Shown here: positions 57,956-64,000 of the stretch, in pieces | How the letters are laid out: every line of letters starts with the position of its first letter | Position numbering within the stretch: the first letter of the stretch is position 1 | NCBI GenBank assembly: GCA_039545355.1 | Contig: BCJJ01000001.1 | Span: forward strand, 1,114,570-1,178,569 | Origin: Trichosporon coremiiforme | Lineage: Eukaryota; Basidiomycota; Tremellomycetes; Trichosporonales; Trichosporonaceae | Direction: 5' to 3' | DNA length: 64,000 bases | Notes under the pieces: model-generated | The model's database searches: none | Told to the model about the DNA's origin: nothing | Seen by the model: only the letters and a program-made list of their open reading frames with translations | Made by a program: the position numbers and the translations under genes

Positions 57956-58863
57956 GCCTCCGAGGCTTAAGAAGTCGGCAGGAACGGGTGGAGTGACGGG
58001 CCTGGCCTGGCTCAGAAGCACATTCGCTCCCGCGCCACAGACTGTCAAGCGGTTTAGGAGAAACAGTAGAACCTGTGACAAAAGGCTCTAGTCGGTGCAG
58101 CACTAGGCTGCCTGGGCTCTGGTCATGTTGTTAAAAGTGTAGCCGAAGATGCAGACGAGTGATAGGCACGGCCAGCGCAAAGGAAGGTCAGGACTGATTG
58201 GCGTCGGGGTGTTGTAACGATGTGGGGATCAGTGCGATAAATCCTAAATGACATTAGAAGATAGGCTAGGATATACCCTGCGACGGGCTACTTGGGGCCC
58301 ACGTTCGTTTTCGACGTTGGTCTATCACTCGGCGCCTCCGCGCGCTCCGCACCGTGCCAGGAGCTCTCTGTCCGAACTCGTTCACCTGACCGATCGCCCA
58401 ACCCTTCATCACCCACCGCTCAGCCAGCCAAACAGCCAGCCAAACAGCCAGCCAAACAGCCAGCCTACGCCAACCTCCAAGCGACCTCGATTCAGGTCCC
58501 AATCGACATCGTCTACCCACAATTCACATCTCCATCCTTTCCTCCCTACTCAAACCTCTCGTGTAATCACGTCCTTTGTGAAGATAAAGGACTGCCAGAC
58601 TCTCCCAACTGGCGCGCGAGACCGTTCATCCACCTTCCCTCCACCTCCCGTAGCCCACCCTGCTGCCCAATCTTTCTCGCTTTCTTGGTAACTGGCACAG
58701 GCTAGGCGACAGACAAGTCCGTCTCGACGAAGACCTCAGAGACGGCATCCCTCTTATCCCGCTTGGCGAGCTTCCCTATCTCTCCAACGTCGGCGACCAA
58801 GCAGGCGCAGCACACGAATCTTGGGCCTGGCACAGCGACAGGCTCGCGCAGACTGGCGACAGA
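57956..58863. other. Intergenic, promoter and leader of the SPX transporter
   Basis: 908 bp. A 12-bp tandem repeat lies at about 58423-58462. The 58480-58690 part is pyrimidine-rich, as expected for promoter or leader. No gene was seen. Confidence 0.5.
58423..58462 (+). repeat. 12-bp tandem repeat (AGCCAGCCAAAC-like)
   Basis: About three and a half copies of a CAGCCAGCCAAA unit head to tail, 400 bp upstream of the SPX transporter start. Confidence 0.8.
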
Positions 58864-61726
58864 ATGAAATTTGGGTGAGGGCATCGTTGTACTGCTCTAC
58901 AGAACGCGGGCTGACACTACCTAGTACCCTCCTCGAGCTCAACTCGAACGTCGAGTGGTGGGATCACTATGTCGAGTGAGTCCACGCGGCGCCAAGCCTT
59001 CTGCGGCCCGCAGTTGCGGCAACCACCCTGACTCCCACAGCTACGACCAACTGAAGAAGCTCTTCCCCTCCGTCCCACTAGATCCCGACTACCTCGCAAC
59101 GCAACAGCATGGCGAGCAGGGCTCGCTGCTCCCGTCCAACCGGCCGCCGAAGAAGTTCGCAACGCCGGATGAGTTCCGCGCTGCTTTAGACCGGGAACGC
59201 AACAAGGTCGCGACTTTCTATGAGCAGAAGCTCGAGGAGTTGCGACAGCAGGAGGCCGACCTCGAGGCAGAGGTGCGCCAGATCGAGGACCGCGAGTTCC
59301 ACGGCGACGCCGTGATCTACGAGGAAGACGAGTGGGAGACGAACGAACATGATCCCCTAGCGAGCAGCCAGCTCAGCGACGGGGGCGGATCGCCGACGAA
59401 CAGCATGCACCGCCCCGCCAACCGGAAACGCGGATCAATTTTCGGGCGTCTCCCGGGGATGGGACGAGCGAGCGTTAGCGGCGACCGCGCCGACATCTTC
59501 CAGAGCACGCTGCCTGCGCCAGTCCGGACGACGGAGAGTCGTCGCCGATCGATCGCGTACGCTGACGAGGAGGTGTCGCCGGGCACGCGGACCAAACTGC
59601 TGCCTGCCCGCGGCCGTGCGCTGTCTGAGGTGTCGAGCGCGGATGATCCGCGCCGGCAATCGTTCAGCACGTTGTCGTCGGCTGGCAACTGGCGCCAGTC
59701 GTTGTCCATCCACGGACACAACCTGGGTCTGGTGCCCATGAACCCGAGCGCATACCCGGAGTGGCTGAAGGACGAGGTCGCTCGGGATGAGGAGGCGATC
59801 GGACTCGCGCCGGGCGACTACTACAACTGGACGGGCAACGCCGACTACGCGACTGTGCTGCGTATCGGCTTCAAGAAACGCATCTCGGCGCTGTGGCTCG
59901 ACTTGTACGCGCTGAAGCAGTACGTCGACTTGAACTTCACGGCGTTCGAGAAGATCCTGAAGAAGTACGACAAGAACACGAACAACAAGCTGAAGAAGGA
60001 GTACATCCAGGAGAAGGTGCTCACGACGTATCCCTGGACGGACGAGGCGAAGCGCGAGCTCGACCTGCTTCTGAACCGGACGCTGTTCCTGTACCGACGT
60101 GTGGTTGTCGCGGGCGACGAGGAGCTCGCGAAGGAGCAGCTGCGTGCGCAGTTGCGTGAGCGTATTGTCGTCGACCGCGAGACGGTCTGGAGCCAGATGG
60201 TGTCTGACCGACGAGGACAGGGCATCTTCCGCTCCGTGGAGCCCGACGAGCAGCTGCCTGCGTTCGAGCAAACGCGGCCCGGAATCTGGACGCCGTGTGG
60301 TCGCATCCACCTGCCCAGGTGGCTCTCGATGCGCGGGCTCATCTTCTGTATTGCCGTGTTTGCGCTGGTCGCGACCGTCATGCTGCAGCCGATGGACCGT
60401 GTCGAGGAGTCAAACTGCCTCGCGCTGCTGCTCTTCTGTACGATCCTGTGGGCGTCCGAGGCGATCCCGCTCTTCGTCACTAGTCTGGCAGTGCCTTTCC
60501 TTGTCGTCATTCTGCGCGTTCTTCGCTCCGACGACGGAGAGGACAAGCGCCTCCCAGCATCCGACGCAACGAAATACATTTTCAGCCAGATGTTCAGCCC
60601 GACCATCATGCTGCTCATCGGTGGTTTCACGATCGCCGCGGGTCTGTCGCGCACGCGTATTGACCACATGACTGCGTCCCGCATTCTGACCGCCGCTGGC
60701 AGCAACCCGTCATTCGTTTTGCTTGTGCTCATGTTCGTCGCGTGCTTCGCGTCTATGTGGATCTCGAACGTCGCCGCGCCTACTCTCTGTTACGCGCTCG
60801 TGCGCCCGATTCTCGACGAGCTCCCACCTAAGAGCGTGTTCAGCAAGTGCCTCATCATCGCGATCGCGCTCGCATCCAACATCGGCGGACAGGCGTCTCC
60901 AATCTCGTCGCCGCAGAACCTGATCGCGCTCGGCGCCATGGTCCCCGAGCTGTCGTGGCTGCAGTGGTTTGCCATCTCGCTTCCGGTCGGCACAGCGTCG
61001 ATTCTTGCAATCTGGGCTTTCCTCCATCTGAACTACAGGTGGGAGCCGGAACTGCGCATCCCGCGTATGCGCAAGAACACTGACTCGATGACCATGAAGC
61101 ACTACTTTGTGCTGGTCGTGACGCTGTTCACGATCGCGCTGTGGTGTGTCGAGAAGAGCTTCGAGTCCACCGTCGGCGACATGGGAATCATCGCCATCAT
61201 CCCCCTCATCGCCTTCTTCGGCACGGGCATTCTGCGCAAGGAGGACTTCCACGACTTCCAGTGGCCGATCGTCTTCCTCGCCATGGGCGGCGTCGCGCTC
61301 GGCAAGGCCGTGCTCTCCTCCGGCCTCCTCGAGAGCATGGACAAGTATCTCGAGCGCATGGTTGAGGGCATGAGCCTTTATAGCATTCTGGTCGTATTCT
61401 GCGCCATCGCACTTGTCATCGCCACTTTCATCAGTCACACCATCGCTGCTGTGCTGCTTGTTCCCATCGCGAGCCGCATCGGCGAGAACCTCGCCGACCC
61501 CCACCCCCGCCTCCTCATTATGGCTACTGCCCTGATTTGCTCGGCCGGTATGGGTCTACCCGTGTCCGGATTCCCGAACATGACGGCCATTACGCAGGAG
61601 AACAAGCTCGGTCATCGGTTCATCAACGCTAACGACTTCCTGCGTAGCGGTATCCCCGCTTCGATCCTGGCCGCATTCATGATCGTCACGCTTGGATACG
61701 CCATCATGCGTGCACTTGGCATGTGA
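58864..61726 (+). CDS. SPX-domain phosphate transporter (Pho87/Pho90/Pho91 type)
   Basis: Low-affinity phosphate transporter of the plasma or vacuolar membrane, regulated through an inositol-pyrophosphate-sensing SPX domain; 915 aa. Three exons: 58864-58874 (only 11 nt), 58925-58975 and 59041-61726. Spliced, the N-terminus is MKFGTLLELNSNVEWWDHYV then DYDQLKKLFPS, the canonical SPX start; without the two short exons it would be lost. SPX helices recur near residues 285-400 (FKKRISALWLDLYALKQY, NLNFTAFEKILKKYDK-like). The C-terminal half is a sodium/anion-symporter (DASS) domain with about twelve helices, including SNVAAPTL and the GLPVSGFPN motif. Which of the three yeast paralogues it matches is unresolved. 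Confidence 0.95.
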
Positions 61727-61837
61727 CCGTCTCCACATTTCTTGTGAAGTTCAGTCGATAGAGAGAGCCACGAGGCATTAGAGATAAACCAAGCTAGAGA
61801 GAGAGAGATTATCATGTCATGCCATCTATGCAACCTT

Positions 61838-62931
61838 CTAAGTCAAGTCCATGACCGCACCGCTCAACATGAGCCACGTCTCGAGCCATGTCTGCCCATT
61901 GTGCTGCAGCAGTTCACCAACAGCCTCACCCACATGACAAGGGTGCACGCTCCAGCATCCCTGCCCTGTCATGGGGTGTTCAGCGAACTGCAGTAAAGGG
62001 AACGTCTGGTCTGATGGGAGGTACACCGCATCCTGCGTTATTGTCGGAACAGTGTTGCCTTCTATGTCGCTAGAAGGGGCAGGTAACGAGAGCAAGGGGA
62101 TCAGGTCCTGCAGTTGTATCGGCACCCCGGCTGAACATCAGCTAGTACGTGAGAACAGATAGCTCACCCTCATCCCATGCGCGGATGTAGAGCTGCGGCA
62201 CAGCGTATGTCGGACTCCGCACAACTGTGTATTCGGTGTGCACGCGCCGATGCTGGGGACGGAGGGCTACTTCATCTTCCTCCTCTTCTAGACCCTCGCT
62301 CTCTCCCTGTGTTCCTGGTTGCCCAGAACTGGGAGAGGAGGTGATGGGAAGAAATTGAGCAGAGGTCTTGACGAGATACCCGAGGGAGGTGTACTGCTGT
62401 CAGCTGGATGGGCTCATGGCAGCTCACCTGTTTGTGTCAACTCAAGACATTGGCGATAGAGCTGCGCGTACCTGTTGTCAGCTGTCCGTGGGACATAACA
62501 AGGGCTAGCCTGGAGGTGAGCTCTGAATGACAGGGAAATGCTAGCTTACGGAGTAGCAGGGATAACGAGGGCTGGAATGTCAGCTCAGAAGTTAGCCCCT
62601 GCCAGCTCACTGTTCCATCAACATCTCCCTCCCACTCATCAGCAATTCCAGCCCCGCCATCGCAAGGTGTCATACCTGTCGTCAGTTCCAACCACTACGA
62701 GCCAAGTGCCGAGCCAACTGCCAGGTTCCACATATCCTTCCGAGCGGGATACACACCTGCTCGTCAGCTTTGGATGACGGTCCAACAGCTCACCTTTGTT
62801 CTGTGTTCCCTCCACTCCCACCCGAGGTACGCCCTCTGTCTTGGCAACTGCGGTTTGAAGTCGGCGTACTTCTCCACGAAGGCCTCACAGGCTTCTTGGA
62901 ACGCTGCCTCGGTCGGGAACGGCTGCTCCAT
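61838..62931 (-). CDS. ATG10: Autophagy E2-like enzyme Atg10
   Basis: E2-like enzyme that conjugates Atg12 to Atg5. Secure exons on the minus strand are 62931-62794, 62393-62168 and 62130-61838, giving about 218 aa. Exon 1 ends in GWEWREHRTK and the next opens YTSLGYLVKT, the family GYL block. HTEYTVVRSPTYAVPQLYIR is the core strand motif and HPMTGQGCWSVHPC carries the catalytic Cys in the HPC context. An acidic insert separates the GYL and HTEY blocks. The 400 nt between exons 1 and 2 (62793-62394) is unusual: it reads as a chain of small intron-like units, and one or more micro-exons may be hidden there. The convergent SPX transporter stop is 111 bp away. Confidence 0.88.
62394..62793 (-). 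other. Compound intron block of ATG10
   Basis: Intron-like units follow each other on the minus strand: 62793-62757 (37 nt), 62756-62676 (81), a stretch with units 62610-62572 (39) and 62549-62510 or -62523, then 62471-62428 (44) and 62427-62394 (34). At 62757/62756, 62676/62675, 62472/62471 and 62428/62427 an acceptor AG abuts a donor GT. Several units end in GCTGAC or TTGAC boxes like ordinary introns of the genome. Confidence 0.6.
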
Positions 62932-63287
62932 CAGTATTCGGTGTCGAGAAAGAAGTCGGCTGTGTGCCCAAAAAAGATAGGTGATAGAGAGGAAGCAGAA
63001 AGGAGGGACGGACATTGCGCAATGATCGACGGTATGACATTTCGCGGAACAACCTCGGAGATACTTGTTTGTGCTGACCTCTATACATGTCCAACCAGCA
63101 TTGAGGGAAGGATGTACACACGCCGCGATATACATATGCAGACATGATCGTAGAGTTGGCCAACAAAGCACACGCATATGCATATCGATTGAAGGAGATG
63201 GACTACGTAATCTGCACTGTATCACTGTATCTGCTAGTCTACAACACTGACCTATTCGAGCTCTACTTACACTGCTCTTCGCGCCCC
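62932..63287. other. Intergenic, promoter of ATG10
   Basis: 356 bp between two minus-strand genes; AT-richer than the flanks. Nothing recognisable was seen. Confidence 0.45.
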
Positions 63288-64000
63288 TTAGTCCTTCGGC
63301 TCGGGATCCACACCGACCCAGCGACGCCGTCCATCAGGGTCCTCGACGTATGCGCCCCCATCCTCGGCCCAACTCTTCATGACCTCGGCAATCTCCTCCT
63401 CGGCGTCCTGCAGGTCCTCGATCTCGGCCGGCGTCAGCTCGTGCTGCGGCACACGGAGCACCATGAAGTCGCGCGACGGTACGGCGAGCTTCAGGTACCT
63501 CTTGTGATCGCCACTGGCACCGTTCTCGATGTCCGATATATCCACGCCGTTGACGCTGGCTGGGCGGCTTGCGCCGTTCTCGGACGCTGGCGGCCCGCCG
63601 AACTCCTCGGGGCAGTCGGGCCGGTTCCACTCCATCGAGACCTGGTTCGCGAGTGACTGCATGATCAGGCGCAGGTGCAGCTCTGAACTGTTTAGCAATC
63701 CGGGCGGAACGTTGCCCGCGTGCGAGTCCGCTGCCGTCGTCGGATATGGGAACTGTGACGTCGGCCCGAGGAGAGACGGGTACGGATCATTCGATAGGTA
63801 GTGCGGGGACGGGAACCTGATGGTCAGCTTGAACCTCCGATGCTCAGCTGGACACTCACATTGCCGAGAAGTGGTTGACGGCGACACGGCGCGCATTGAT
63901 CCTTGCGGCAAACTTGCCGACATCCTCTGGCGTCGCATGCCCACGCGAGTTAGCCTTCTCCTTGACCTGGCGCTTCTTGTCCTCAAACTCGTCCAGGCGT
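63288..64000 (-). CDS. RNase Z-like metallo-beta-lactamase protein, 3' part (partial)
   Basis: The C-terminal part of a metallo-beta-lactamase-fold nuclease, probably tRNase Z, which removes tRNA 3' trailers. Two exons are visible on the minus strand: 64000-63860 and 63816-63288, joined to read NHFSAMFPSPHYLSND. The block GHATPEDVGKFAARI followed by RVAVNHFSAMF matches the C-terminal RNase Z motif (HSTPE...A..LNHFS.RF), in which the late His is a zinc ligand. About 175 further residues are low-complexity, then a conserved-looking helical segment rich in Glu (AEIEDLQDAEEEIAEVMKSW). The N-terminal HxHxDH motif lies beyond the right edge, so the enzyme type is likely but not proven. Confidence 0.72.
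   Translation of the reverse strand, partial: AWTSLRTRSARSRRRLTRVGMRRQRMSASLPQGSMRAVSPSTTSRQCECPAEHRRFKLTIRFPSPHYLSNDPYPSLLGPTSQFPYPTTAADSHAGNVPPGLLNSSELHLRLIMQSLANQVSMEWNRPDCPEEFGGPPASENGASRPASVNGVDISDIENGASGDHKRYLKLAVPSRDFMVLRVPQHELTPAEIEDLQDAEEEIAEVMKSWAEDGGAYVEDPDGRRRWVGVDPEPKD

Noticed and set aside
1..64000. Transposons, CRISPR arrays, attachment sites, viral genes
   Set aside because: No transposase or reverse-transcriptase motifs, long terminal repeats, inverted-repeat-bounded modules, spaced repeat arrays or viral genes were seen.

Overview
The window is fungal nuclear DNA: GC-rich, with protein genes cut by many short introns (mostly 35-100 nt) that begin GTGAGT/GTAAGT-like and end in a strikingly regular CTGAC or CTAAC box only about 6-12 nt before the AG. 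Gene content (Zn2Cys6 regulator, UGO1, GEM1, SSM4/DOA10, a prenylated Chs4/Skt5-type protein, SPX phosphate transporter, ATG10, myo-inositol oxygenase) and intron density point to a basidiomycete, most probably a yeast-like Tremellomycete; the genus cannot be fixed from the sequence alone. No rRNA, convincing tRNA, CRISPR array or transposon was seen.

Layout. 1-395 (-): 5' end of a sugar-type MFS transporter, then 3.4 kb without a supportable gene. 3780-6027 (+) arylsulfatase; 6247-7083 (+) short-chain dehydrogenase; 7674-12777 (+) DOA10/SSM4 ER ubiquitin ligase; 13969-17653 (+) a transcription factor with two complete Zn2Cys6 clusters. 17870-19654 (-) UGO1 and 20286-22884 (+) GEM1 form a divergent mitochondrial-dynamics pair. 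23148-26539 (-) 5'-nucleotidase-like metallophosphoesterase; 27280-29009 (-) unrecognised protein; 29623-30831 (+) AIM18-like chalcone-isomerase-fold protein; 31101-33475 (-) Sel1-repeat chitin synthase activator; 34870-36633 (+) anthranilate synthase component I; 36687-38205 (-) ER-membrane J protein; 39100-41278 (-) MFS sugar transporter and, divergently, 42773-43762 (+) myo-inositol oxygenase; 43967-46327 (-) mitochondrial malic enzyme; 47175-50860 (-) RNA polymerase I second-largest subunit; 51780-54536 (-) ribonucleotide reductase large subunit; 56448-57955 (+) GRE2-like ketoreductase; 58864-61726 (+) SPX-domain phosphate transporter; 61838-62931 (-) ATG10; 63288-64000 (-) 3' part of an RNase Z-like metallo-beta-lactamase gene.

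Most genes are housekeeping and do not form one pathway. The contexts that look meaningful are the UGO1/GEM1 divergent pair, the transporter/inositol-oxygenase divergent pair whose shared promoter holds a cluster of CCGA/TCGG inverted repeats, and the ribonucleotide reductase upstream region with six copies of the palindrome GACGCGTC, the core of the MluI cell-cycle box.

Exon boundaries were placed by hand from splice signals, reading-frame continuity and family motifs. In every complete gene except ATG10 the exon lengths sum to a multiple of three. The least usual observations are the duplicated zinc cluster with an identically placed intron in each copy, and a block of back-to-back intron-like units in ATG10.
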